Origin: Rhizobium sp. FKL33
Lineage (GTDB): Bacteria > Pseudomonadota > Alphaproteobacteria > Rhizobiales > Rhizobiaceae
Assembly (NCBI RefSeq): GCF_005222915.1
Contig: NZ_STFX01000005.1
Coordinates: 124,001 to 188,000 of the forward strand
Length of the DNA: 64,000 nt
Direction: 5' to 3'
The notes under the pieces were generated by a model. It had not been told where the DNA came from and made no database searches. It saw only the letters and a program-made list of their open reading frames with translations. Shown here piece after piece: positions 18,778-27,292 of the stretch. The stretch's first letter is position 1. Each line of letters begins with the position of its first letter. The translations under genes and the position numbers were made by a program.

Positions 18778-19269
18778 TCACTCTTTCTCCGCCTCGATCT
18801 GCCGATGGCCATACTCCAGACGTCCGATGACATAGAGCACGAAGAAGGCGGCGCAGGTGACGAAGAGGCCGATCATCCAATGGCCGAAGCCGAGCGCGAG
18901 CCCGATGGCGCCCGAGAGCCAGAGGCTGGCCCCGGTCGTCAGTCCCTTCACTTCGCCCTTGCTGAGCACGATGGTGCCGGCGGCGAGAAAGGCGACGCCG
19001 GCGGTCACCGCCTCGACGACGCGCAAGGGATCTATGCGCACCGCCTCCTGGTCTAGGCCCGGCATATGCACGCTTTCGATAGAGATGATGGCGAAGAGCG
19101 AGGCGGCGAGCGACACCATGATATGGGTCTTGAGCCCCGCCGGCCGCTCCTTGCGCTGGCGCTCCAGCCCGATGACGGCGCCGAAGATGATCGCGCCGAT
19201 AAAACGGGCGAAGATCACCGGATAAGGGATCTGCGTGAGTGGAAACATGTCGGCGATGATCTGGTCCAT
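18778..19269 (-). CDS. MgtC/SapB family membrane protein
   Basis: A 163-residue inner-membrane protein with four to five helices. FIGAIIFGAVIGLERQRKERPAGLKTH matches the N-terminal MgtC signature, and the GVAFLAAGTIV and GLTTGASLWLSGAIGLALG blocks follow. The family is linked to growth at low Mg2+ and, in pathogens, control of F-ATPase and survival in macrophages; the function here is not proven. The C-terminal soluble domain of Salmonella MgtC is absent, as in most family members. I chose ATG 19269; no strong ribosome binding site is seen. Confidence 0.85.
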   Translation of the reverse strand: MDQIIADMFPLTQIPYPVIFARFIGAIIFGAVIGLERQRKERPAGLKTHIMVSLAASLFAIISIESVHMPGLDQEAVRIDPLRVVEAVTAGVAFLAAGTIVLSKGEVKGLTTGASLWLSGAIGLALGFGHWMIGLFVTCAAFFVLYVIGRLEYGHRQIEAEKE

Positions 19270-19586
19270 GGCCCATAAAAAACCCGAAAACGGATTTCGT
19301 TCCGTCACGCCAAGGTCCAAATTCGCCTGCACACCATTCCCCGACGTCTGTCCGCACAGGTCAAAGGACAAGTTCGATGGAACAATCCCGACCGAAGCGG
19401 GCTTATAGGCGGCGGCAATGCATCGCCAAGATGAACCGCGGATTAACATGCTTTTCAGAGGCGGTTCAGTCCGGCGCCATTACAAAACGCTCATGAGGAG
19501 ATGATGGAGAAATCCAGAACTCCGGGAGAGCCCCCGTCGACGCCTCTCCGGATTCGTCGAGACAGGATACCAAGGAAGGATAGAAC

Positions 19587-20582
19587 ATGGCCTACATCTA
19601 TGACGGCGACAATGGTCGTGACGACGTCAAGCAGAACTCCGGCAATCTCTATGACGAGATCTACACCTATGGAGGCAATGACAGCATCCATCTGAAGGCC
19701 AACAATACCTATGTCGAAGCCGGAGCCGGCAACGACTATGTCCACAGCACCATCGAATGGGGCAACGACGTCTATCTGGGCGACGGCAACGACACTTATG
19801 TCGGCATCGGATTTTCTGGCGACAGCGATCAGTATGACCGCGTCTGGGGCGGCAACGGCGCCGACACCATCAGGATTTCCACCTGGGCTTCCGATTATTA
19901 TGGCGACGCCGGTAACGACACGTTCTCTTCGATCGGCTTCTACAATCTGATCTCCGGCGGCTCGGGAACCGATACGGTCGACTATTCCCGTCAGAATGAC
20001 GATCCGGATCTCGCCGGAGCTGGCATCAAGGTCGATCTGTCCCAGGAATACGCCACTTCCGGCGATGGCACGGAAGAGGTTCTGTATTCGATCGAGAACG
20101 TCAAGGGCACGAATTACAAGGACACGCTGATCGGCGATTCCGGGGCCAACAGCCTGTGGGGCCAGAACGGCTCGGACATTCTCAAGGGCCTTGACGGCAA
20201 TGACAAACTCTATGGCGGCTCTGGCGATGACGACCTTTACGGCGGCATGGGCCTAGACCGGCTGACCGGCAATGACGGCGCCGACTTCTTCATCTTCCAG
20301 TCGACGTCTGAAAGCCCCAACAGCTCCAATCGCGACGTGATCGTCGATTTCAGCCGTTCGCAGGGCGACCAGATCGATCTCATGGATATCGATGCCATCA
20401 AGTCGAGCAGCGCTGATAACGCCTTTGACTATATCGGCAGCGCCGCCTTCTCAGGCACCGCCGGTGAACTGCGCTACTCCGGCGGCATCATCCGCGGCGA
20501 TGTCAATGGCGACGGCCGCGCCGATTTCTCGATCGAAGTCGAAAACACCGCTTCGCTGCGCTCCAGCGACTTCATTCTCTGA
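19587..20582 (+). CDS. RTX-type calcium-binding protein with type I secretion C-terminus
   Basis: A 331-residue acidic protein made largely of hemolysin-type Ca2+-binding nonapeptides, for example YLGDGNDTY, WGGNGADTI, YGDAGNDTF and a tandem run GLDGNDKLYGGSGDDDLYGG near residues 205-225. The last ~95 residues (FFIF..., VIVDFSRSQGDQIDLMDID, ending SSDFIL) match the C-terminal domain of serralysin-like proteins, which carries the type I secretion signal. It has no N-terminal signal peptide and no catalytic domain. It is therefore likely an exported Ca2+-folded protein, perhaps surface or matrix. No ABC exporter genes lie nearby. The start follows AAGGAAGGA. Confidence 0.85.
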   Translation: MAYIYDGDNGRDDVKQNSGNLYDEIYTYGGNDSIHLKANNTYVEAGAGNDYVHSTIEWGNDVYLGDGNDTYVGIGFSGDSDQYDRVWGGNGADTIRISTWASDYYGDAGNDTFSSIGFYNLISGGSGTDTVDYSRQNDDPDLAGAGIKVDLSQEYATSGDGTEEVLYSIENVKGTNYKDTLIGDSGANSLWGQNGSDILKGLDGNDKLYGGSGDDDLYGGMGLDRLTGNDGADFFIFQSTSESPNSSNRDVIVDFSRSQGDQIDLMDIDAIKSSSADNAFDYIGSAAFSGTAGELRYSGGIIRGDVNGDGRADFSIEVENTASLRSSDFIL

Positions 20583-20614
20583 GCCGAACGGCTCAACCGC
20601 ATCTCAAAAAAGAG

Positions 20615-20640
20615 ACGCCCGCCATTTCGGCGGGCGTTTT
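20615..20640. terminator. Bidirectional terminator between the RTX and caspase genes
   Basis: Arms ACGCCCGCC and GGCGGGCGT (9 bp, perfect) with a 5-nt loop. TTTT follows on the plus strand, and the minus strand continues CTCTTTTTT, so it can stop both converging transcripts. Confidence 0.85.
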
Positions 20641-20665
20641 CGCGTCAGCGGCTCGCCGTCGAGCC

Positions 20666-23600
20666 TCACTGCTGCTCCTGGCCGCTGGCGACCAGTTTAT
20701 CGATCGCCTTGGACGTCGTCGCGTTAAACACCCCGTTGACCGGGCCTGAATAGAAGCCGCGAGATTTCAGCTCCTTCTGCAGGCCGCGCCGGAAAGCGAC
20801 GGAGAAGTCCTTGGCCCCGCCCTTGATGTCGCGGATGAAATCCTCCTCGCCCCCAGAGATGCTGGCCACGGCGAAGTCCACCGCCTTGCCGGCGTCCTTG
20901 TCGACGCCGAGGCCCTGGTCGTACAGGCGCGAGAGATTGCCCTGGGCATAGGAGCTGCCGGCCTCGCCCGCCTTTTCATACCACTCGGCCGCTGTTTTAT
21001 AGTCCTGCTCGACGCCCTCGCCCGCTTCATAGAGCCAGCCGAGAGAGCCCATGCAATAGGCGTCGTTGCGCGCGGCCCCTGCTTCGTACCAGCGCTTGGC
21101 TTCCGAGAGGTCGACTTCCGTTCCGAGACCATTCTGCAGCGCATAGCCGAGCGAACCGATGGCGTTGATCTCGCCGAGTTCGGCGGCGCGGCGATAGGCC
21201 TCGAGAGACGCCTTTTCATCGCGGGCGACGCCCAGACCTTCGCGATAGAGCCAGCCCATGGCGGACAGCGCATCTGGATGGTCCTGGGCGGCGGCTTTCC
21301 GATACCATTCCACCGCGCTGCGATAGTTCTGCGCGACCGGTTCGTAGCCCTCGCGGTAGAGCCAGCCGAGCGAGGACTGGGCCGATGAATTGCCTTTGGC
21401 CGCGGCCTCCTTCAGCATCTCCACTCCCTTTTCCACGTCGGCGTCTTCGCCATTGCCGTAGATCAGCAGCCAGGCGCGGTTGACCGAGGCGAACGCGTTG
21501 CCCATGCTGGCTGCTTTCTCATAGGCTTCGCGGGCGGCGGCGTAATCTTCGCCGGCGTCATGAGCGCGACCGAGCATGTTGATGAGCATCGAATCCTCGG
21601 GCGACTTGGCGACAGCGCGGCCGCAGGCCTCGACCGCCGCTTCGGCATCGATCGCCGAGGCGTCGACGCCGCCGAAATTGGGCTTGGACCCGGGCTCCCC
21701 GGCGAGTTCATAGCATTTGGCGCTCAGAGCCTCGGCGCTCTCGTCGTCATTCGATTCCGTATCGGCGGCCGCTTGGCTCGCCTCCTCAAGAGAACCCTGC
21801 ACGAGATTGCCGAGCTTTCCCGTCGCGTCCGAGGCGGTCTGATCCTGTTCTTCGCCGGCATTGGCGGCGGGGTCGGCAGCATTCGCATCGGACGCCGTCT
21901 CCTGCGCATTCGAGGCGGCTTGGCCTGCGGCAAGGTCGTCGATCGCCTTGAACGTGTCTTCGCCGAACTCGCCGTTCGCCTCGCCCGTGAAAACGCCCTG
22001 TTCCTTCAGGGCCTCCTGGAAGCCCTTGCGGAACAGCGGCGAGAAATTGTCGGGCGTGGTCTTGAGTTCGCCGATCTTGGCGCTGTCGCCGCGTGAGACG
22101 GCGGCGATCGCCCAGCGCACCGATTCATCGGGATCGACAGCCGTGCCGAGACCCTGATCGTAGAGACGAGCGAGATTGCCCATGGCGTAGGCGCTGCCCT
22201 CATTGGCCGCCTTTTCATACCAGTAGCGCGCCTCGACATAATCCTGCTTCACGCCGGCGCCGGTATCGTAAAGAAAGCCGAGGGACGCCATGGAATAGGA
22301 GTCGCCGGCATTCGCGCCCTTCTCATACCATTTGCGCGCTTCTTCATAATTGCGCGTCATGCCGAGACCGTTCTGCGCGGCATAGCCGAGCGCGGCGATC
22401 GAGGCCAAGTCGCCCGCTTCCGCGCCGCGCCGGTAATAGTCGACCGAACGGGCGTAATCCTGCGACACCGTCACGCCTTCGCGATAGAACCAGCCGAGAT
22501 TGCCGAGCGCGCTGGCGTTGCCCTTGTCGGCGGCCTGACGATACCAGTCGAAAGATTTTGCGTAATCCTGCGGCTCGCCGGCGAGACCGTCGCGATAGAC
22601 CTGGCCGAGCGAGGCCTGGGCGAAATGATTGCCGGCGCGAGCGGCGGTCTCGAAGGCTTCAAGCCCCTTGGCCGGATCAGCGCCGTCGACGGAGCCGTTG
22701 ACCTGCAACCAGCCGAGATTGGCGAGACCGTACATGTCGCCGAGATCGGCCGCTTCGCGATAGCGTTTTTCGGCCTCGACGTAATTCTTGTCGGCTTCAT
22801 AGGCGCGGCCGAGCAGGTTGACATAGAGGCCGGAGGACGGCTTTTCATTGACCGCCTGAGCGCAAGCGGTCAGCGCCCGCTTGGCGTCGATGCGGTCGAG
22901 ATAGACGCCGGCAAAGCCGCTCGCGCCCTGCAATTCGCCGGCCAGCAATTGGCAATCGCGCTCAGACGCCGACAGCGCGTCCGCCGATGAGGCGACCGGG
23001 GGCGGCGCGAGCGAGGCCAGCGCGGCCTCCGCCTCGCGGCGGAACGCGCTTTTGGGATACCGTTCGATGAAGCGCTTGAGGGCTGCGGCGTCTGTCGATC
23101 CCTTCAGCGCCTCCCAGGCGATCTGGTCGGCGGCGGCCTCGGTCTTGGCCTGCGTCGCCTGCAACTGCTTGATCTTCTTCTCCGCCAGCATGCGATAGAC
23201 GGGATCGCCGCCATGCTTGGTGATGAAGGCCTCCAGCAGGTCCTTGTCGGCGAGATCCTTGATATTCTGCCAGTCGGCTGCGGCGGAGGCGGTTTCAAGC
23301 GTTTGCTTGTCCTGCACGGGGCCGGTGTTGATGGTGATGTCGATCTGCTTGATCGACAGGAAAATCTGCGCGCCGCCCAGCGAGCCATAGACGAAGGGCT
23401 CCTGCTGGCGATTGGTGGCTTTCATCACCGCATCGCGCACCTGGCCGAGCGCGATGCGGATATCGACGCCGGGCTGGGCGATATAGCGCGCCAAGGCTTC
23501 GGCGAAGGGGCTGTTGCCGCCCTCGCCGTCCAGCGCCACGGTGCCGGCGCGCGAGGCGTAGGCGACCAGCGTATCGACGCTTTGCGGTTCGACGCGTGCC

Positions 23601-24133
23601 AGACCGCGCGACACGGCGCGCGAACCGACAGAGCGCGTCATGGTCTCGAGAAAGGGATTGTTGCGGCAGGCGTCGAGGATCATCAGTTTCAGCCGCGTCG
23701 CGCCATTCAGCGACCGCTCGGCGCGGGAGAGCGACAAGGCCTCGTCCTCTACATCCTTATCGGAAGCGAGCACGGCGTCGGTGGGGATGAGATAGTTCTC
23801 GCCATTCATCTCCATGCCATGGCCGGAATAATAGAGCACGGCGACTTCCGCGCCCTCGGCCTTGTTCTCGAAGGTCCTCAGCGCCTTGCGCATGCCGGCG
23901 AGATCGACGTCTTTCGCCACCATGACATCGTCGAAGCCGGCTTCCTTCAGCGTCTTGCGCATCAGTTCGACGTCGTTGGCGGGATTGCGCAGGGGCGTGG
24001 TCTGCTCGTAATTCTGGTTGCCGATCAGAAGAGCGACGCGCCGCCCCGCTTCGGCCGACGCCTGCGTCGCGACGAGCAAGACAGCGCAAAACAGCCCGAA
24101 AAACCACCAGCCTCTCGCCAGAACCCCCGCCAT
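20666..24133 (-). CDS. Caspase-domain (orthocaspase) protein with duplicated Sel1-repeat modules
   Basis: A 1155-residue exported protein. Residues 1-27 form a signal peptide (WWFFGLFCAVLLVATQASA). A caspase p20 domain (about 30-262) keeps both catalytic residues, His105 in YYSGHGMEMNG and Cys156 in ILDACRNNPF. After a linker come two modules with the same layout: a paired-Cys head (C394/C424 and C807/C837), about seven Sel1 repeats, and a short peptidoglycan-binding-like tail (VFTGEANGEFGEDTFKAID; FYSGPVNGVFNATTSKAID). They are separated by an Ala/Asp/Glu-rich linker (736-806). Head-to-tail spacing is 337 residues in both. The substrate is unknown. ATG 24133 has AAGGGG six bases upstream. 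Confidence 0.9.
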   Translation of the reverse strand: MAGVLARGWWFFGLFCAVLLVATQASAEAGRRVALLIGNQNYEQTTPLRNPANDVELMRKTLKEAGFDDVMVAKDVDLAGMRKALRTFENKAEGAEVAVLYYSGHGMEMNGENYLIPTDAVLASDKDVEDEALSLSRAERSLNGATRLKLMILDACRNNPFLETMTRSVGSRAVSRGLARVEPQSVDTLVAYASRAGTVALDGEGGNSPFAEALARYIAQPGVDIRIALGQVRDAVMKATNRQQEPFVYGSLGGAQIFLSIKQIDITINTGPVQDKQTLETASAAADWQNIKDLADKDLLEAFITKHGGDPVYRMLAEKKIKQLQATQAKTEAAADQIAWEALKGSTDAAALKRFIERYPKSAFRREAEAALASLAPPPVASSADALSASERDCQLLAGELQGASGFAGVYLDRIDAKRALTACAQAVNEKPSSGLYVNLLGRAYEADKNYVEAEKRYREAADLGDMYGLANLGWLQVNGSVDGADPAKGLEAFETAARAGNHFAQASLGQVYRDGLAGEPQDYAKSFDWYRQAADKGNASALGNLGWFYREGVTVSQDYARSVDYYRRGAEAGDLASIAALGYAAQNGLGMTRNYEEARKWYEKGANAGDSYSMASLGFLYDTGAGVKQDYVEARYWYEKAANEGSAYAMGNLARLYDQGLGTAVDPDESVRWAIAAVSRGDSAKIGELKTTPDNFSPLFRKGFQEALKEQGVFTGEANGEFGEDTFKAIDDLAAGQAASNAQETASDANAADPAANAGEEQDQTASDATGKLGNLVQGSLEEASQAAADTESNDDESAEALSAKCYELAGEPGSKPNFGGVDASAIDAEAAVEACGRAVAKSPEDSMLINMLGRAHDAGEDYAAAREAYEKAASMGNAFASVNRAWLLIYGNGEDADVEKGVEMLKEAAAKGNSSAQSSLGWLYREGYEPVAQNYRSAVEWYRKAAAQDHPDALSAMGWLYREGLGVARDEKASLEAYRRAAELGEINAIGSLGYALQNGLGTEVDLSEAKRWYEAGAARNDAYCMGSLGWLYEAGEGVEQDYKTAAEWYEKAGEAGSSYAQGNLSRLYDQGLGVDKDAGKAVDFAVASISGGEEDFIRDIKGGAKDFSVAFRRGLQKELKSRGFYSGPVNGVFNATTSKAIDKLVASGQEQQ

Positions 24134-24252
24134 TTCCATCCCCTTGCTGAAGCCGCCGCGAATATTACGAATGAGCCGCCCTCTTTCAATGCACCCATTT
24201 TGGTTTTTTCTCTTCAAATTCCGGCGGCCGGCATCGACGCAGACATAGAAAC

Positions 24253-24266
24253 AGAATATTCATTCC
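24253..24266 (+). promoter_or_regulatory. Degenerate IolR-type site upstream of iolR
   Basis: AGAA-TATTCA-TTCC differs by one base from GGAA-N6-TTCC, the motif I recall for rhizobial IolR. It lies 35 bp before iolR and could serve autoregulation. Confidence 0.4.
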
Positions 24267-24300
24267 ATTCTTCGCATTTCATGAAACGGCAGGATGATGC

Positions 24301-25170
24301 ATGGACGAGGCAGTCAAGGCTCCGCCGCCAAAGGATTTCGACGCGCTGCGCGCCGCGATGATCGAGCGGAAGGCGGATATGCCCAAGCGTCTCGCCCAAA
24401 TCGCCGCCTATTGCCTCGCCAATCCCGACGAGATCGCCTTCGGCACGGCGGCCAGCATCGCCGGCGCCGCGACGGTGCAACCCTCGACGCTGGTGCGGCT
24501 CGCCCATCATCTCGGCTATGAGGGCTTTTCCGATCTGCAGCGGATCTTCCGCGAGCGGCTCAAGGAAAAGACGCTTTCCTATGAAGAGCGGCTCAACATG
24601 CTCGAGCAGACCAATGCGCAGGCTGCGGAAACCGAACTCCTCGGCGGCTTCCTGACCGCCGCCAGTCAATCGATCAACCGTTTCGCGGCCAGTCTCGAAA
24701 TCGAGAAACTGGCGCAAGCCACCGAGATTCTCGCCCGGGCGGAGACGATCTATCTCATCGCCAAGCGGCGATCCTATCCGCTGACCGCGCATATGGCCTA
24801 TGCCTTCGGCAAGCTCGGCATCCGCTATGTGATGGCCGCGACGCCGAATGGGGTGGAAGCGGAGATGGCCCGCTTCGCGGGTCCCCGCGACGCCGCCTTC
24901 GCCGTCAGCTTCTCGCCCTATGCCGCCGACACGATCGCCCAGGCCCAGGCCTTCGCCGCGCGAGAGACGCCGATCGTCTCGGTCACCGATTCCGTGTTCT
25001 CGCCACTGGCCGCCTTCTCCGCCTGCTGGTTTGAAATCGTCGAATCCGACTTCGCCGGCTTCAGGTCGCTGTCGGCGTCCATGGCGCTGGCCATGACGCT
25101 GCCGGTGGCGGTGGCGGAAAAGCGGCGTCGGCTGGAGCGGGAACAGAATGGCTCGATCGCAATGGAATAA
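24301..25170 (+). CDS. iolR: RpiR family regulator of inositol genes
   Basis: A 289-residue RpiR-type transcription factor. The N-terminal helix-turn-helix domain (about 15-95) contains FGTAASIAGAATVQPSTLVR and LGYEGFSDLQ. The C-terminal SIS domain (about 125-275) is a sugar-phosphate sensor fold with IYLIAKRRSYPLTAHMAYAF and VSFSPYAADT. In Sinorhizobium the iolR-iolCDEB order is the same and IolR represses the pathway until an inositol intermediate binds. Here its stop codon lies inside a GGAA-N6-TTCC palindrome that begins the iolC promoter. No good Shine-Dalgarno sequence is seen. Confidence 0.9.
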   Translation: MDEAVKAPPPKDFDALRAAMIERKADMPKRLAQIAAYCLANPDEIAFGTAASIAGAATVQPSTLVRLAHHLGYEGFSDLQRIFRERLKEKTLSYEERLNMLEQTNAQAAETELLGGFLTAASQSINRFAASLEIEKLAQATEILARAETIYLIAKRRSYPLTAHMAYAFGKLGIRYVMAATPNGVEAEMARFAGPRDAAFAVSFSPYAADTIAQAQAFAARETPIVSVTDSVFSPLAAFSACWFEIVESDFAGFRSLSASMALAMTLPVAVAEKRRRLEREQNGSIAME

Positions 25171-25209
25171 ATATTCCGATTGACATTTTTTTGAAACTGG
25201 TGTTTCAAA
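25164..25209 (+). promoter_or_regulatory. iolC promoter with IolR operator and second inverted repeat
   Basis: GGAATA-AA-TATTCC (25164-25177) is an exact GGAA-N6-TTCC palindrome, overlapping the iolR stop codon. A consensus -35 TTGACA follows at 25180-25185. A second perfect inverted repeat, TTTGAAAC-TGGT-GTTTCAAA, covers 25190-25209 where the spacer and -10 would be. No clear -10 hexamer is visible, so an activator or repressor at the second site may matter. Confidence 0.65.
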
Positions 25210-25243
25210 TTCGCCAAACACACCATGGCAGGGGGAGAGACAC

Positions 25244-27154
25244 ATGGCGACATCCAAGACGCTTGACGTGATCGCGATCGGACGGTCTTCCGTCGATCTC
25301 TATGGTCAGCAATCCGGTTCACGGCTCGAAGACATCGCCTCCTTCGCCAAGTCGGTCGGCGGTTGCCCGGCCAACATCTCCGTCGGCACCGCACGGCTCG
25401 GGTTGAAATCGGCGCTGATCAGCCGCGTCGGCGACGAGCAGATGGGCCGCTTCATCCGCGAACAACTGGCCCGCGAGGGCGTCGCCACCGAGGGCGTCAT
25501 CCCGGACAAGGATCGGCTGACCGCGCTCGTGCTGCTGTCGGTCGAATCCGAAGGCGTTTCGCCGATGATCTTCGTGCGCACCGATTGCGCCGACATGGCG
25601 CTGAACGAGGACGACATCGACGATGCCTTCATCGCCTCCTCGCAAGCCGTGCTCGTCACCGGCACGCATTTCTCCAAGCCCAACACCGAGGCCGCCCAAC
25701 GCAAGGCCATCGCGCTCGCCAAAAAGCATGGCGGCAAGGTGGTGTTCGACATCGACTATCGTCCGAACCTCTGGGGTCTTGCCGGTCACGCCGAGGGTTT
25801 TGAACGCTATGTGAAGTCCGACCGCGTCTCGGGACTGATGAAATCGGTGCTGCCGGATTGCGACCTGATCGTCGGCACCGAAGAGGAAATCATGATCGCC
25901 TCTGGCGCCGACAGCGTGCTGGCCTCGCTGAAAGCGATCCGCGCCGTCTCGCCCGCGACGATCGTGCTGAAGCGCGGCGCAATGGGTTGCGTGGTCTATG
26001 ACGGCCCGATCAGCGACGATCTCGAAGACGGGATTGTCGGCCAGGGTTTTCCGATCGAAGTCTATAACGTGCTGGGCGCAGGCGACGCCTTCATGTCGGG
26101 CTTCCTGCGCGGCTGGCTGAAGGGCGAGAGCCACAAGACCTCGGCCACCTGGGCCAATGCCTGCGGCGCCTTCGCCGTCTCGCGTCTGCTCTGCGCGCCG
26201 GAATATCCCACCTGGGAAGAGCTCAGCTATTTTCTCAAGCACGGCTCGAAATTCAAGGCCCTGCGCAAGGACGAGGACCTCAGCCATATCCATTGGGCGA
26301 CGACACGCCGCAAGGAAATCCCGCTTCTGATGGCGCTCGCCATTGATCATCGCTCGCAACTGACCGACATCGCTGACCAGCACAAAGCGCCGCACGCGAA
26401 GATCAACGCCTTCAAGCGTCTCGCCGTGGCCGCCGCCGCCCGCGTCAGCCAGGGCCGCGAAGGCTACGGCATGCTGATCGACGAGCGCTTTGGCCGCGAA
26501 GCCTTTTTTGACGCCGCCAAGAAGGACTTTTCCTGGATCGGCCGGCCGGTGGAGCTACCGGGCTCGCGCCCGCTGCGGTTTGAATTCTCGCAGGATATCG
26601 GCTCGCAGCTGGTGGAATGGCCTGTCGACCATTGCATCAAGTGCCTGTGCTTCTACCATCCCGACGATCCCGAGGCTTTGAAGAAGGAGCAGCAGCAGAA
26701 GCTGCGCGCCCTCTACGACGCCGCCCGCAAGGTGGGCCGTGAGCTGCTGGTAGAGATCATCGCCGGCAAGCATGGCCCTCTCGACGACGACACGATCTCG
26801 CGGGCCATGACCGAACTCTATGCGCTCGGCATCCGCCCGGATTGGTGGAAGCTCGAACCGCAGCATTCGGCCGCCGCCTGGAAAAACATCGAGGCCGTGA
26901 TCGCCGAGAACGATCCCTATTGCCGCGGCATCGTGCTGCTCGGCCTCGAAGCGCCTGCCGCAGAACTTGAAAAGGCTTTTGCCGCAACCCGGGTCGCGCC
27001 GATGGTCAAGGGTTTCGCCGTCGGCCGCACCATCTTCGCGCATGCCGCCAATCAATGGCTCGGCGGCCGCATGACGGATGAAGAAGCGATTACCGATATG
27101 GCCGGCCGCTTCGAAGAGCTGACAAAGGCCTGGCTGCGCACGCGCGGCCTTTGA
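25244..27154 (+). CDS. iolC: IolC: 5-dehydro-2-deoxygluconokinase fused to a DUF2090 domain
   Basis: A 636-residue two-domain protein. The N-terminal PfkB kinase (about 1-330) shows IGRSSVDLYG, VGGCPANISVGTARLG and the ATP/catalytic block NVLGAGDAFMSGF; it phosphorylates 5-dehydro-2-deoxygluconate. The C-terminal DUF2090 domain (about 340-636) is aldolase-like and is commonly fused to IolC in alphaproteobacteria, possibly adding the following step, but that is inference. Bacillus IolC has only the kinase half. GGGGGAGAG precedes the ATG. A hairpin-like AAAGGCC/GGCCTTT pair straddles the stop codon. Confidence 0.95.
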   Translation: MATSKTLDVIAIGRSSVDLYGQQSGSRLEDIASFAKSVGGCPANISVGTARLGLKSALISRVGDEQMGRFIREQLAREGVATEGVIPDKDRLTALVLLSVESEGVSPMIFVRTDCADMALNEDDIDDAFIASSQAVLVTGTHFSKPNTEAAQRKAIALAKKHGGKVVFDIDYRPNLWGLAGHAEGFERYVKSDRVSGLMKSVLPDCDLIVGTEEEIMIASGADSVLASLKAIRAVSPATIVLKRGAMGCVVYDGPISDDLEDGIVGQGFPIEVYNVLGAGDAFMSGFLRGWLKGESHKTSATWANACGAFAVSRLLCAPEYPTWEELSYFLKHGSKFKALRKDEDLSHIHWATTRRKEIPLLMALAIDHRSQLTDIADQHKAPHAKINAFKRLAVAAAARVSQGREGYGMLIDERFGREAFFDAAKKDFSWIGRPVELPGSRPLRFEFSQDIGSQLVEWPVDHCIKCLCFYHPDDPEALKKEQQQKLRALYDAARKVGRELLVEIIAGKHGPLDDDTISRAMTELYALGIRPDWWKLEPQHSAAAWKNIEAVIAENDPYCRGIVLLGLEAPAAELEKAFAATRVAPMVKGFAVGRTIFAHAANQWLGGRMTDEEAITDMAGRFEELTKAWLRTRGL

Positions 27155-27292
27155 GATAAAGACCGGGGCTGCGCCGAAACGCCACGCGGAGGCCGCAGCT
27201 CTATTTGATCTCGCCTCTCCCCGAAATCGGGAAGAGGGATTAAGACAGCGAGGCGCGGGCGCAGACCTGCGAGAGGAATGCGGGAGGATAGG

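Noticed and set aside
19587-20582. Repeated GGCAACGAC-like words as a possible DNA repeat or CRISPR
   Set aside because: They are codons for RTX nonapeptides in one reading frame, with irregular spacing.
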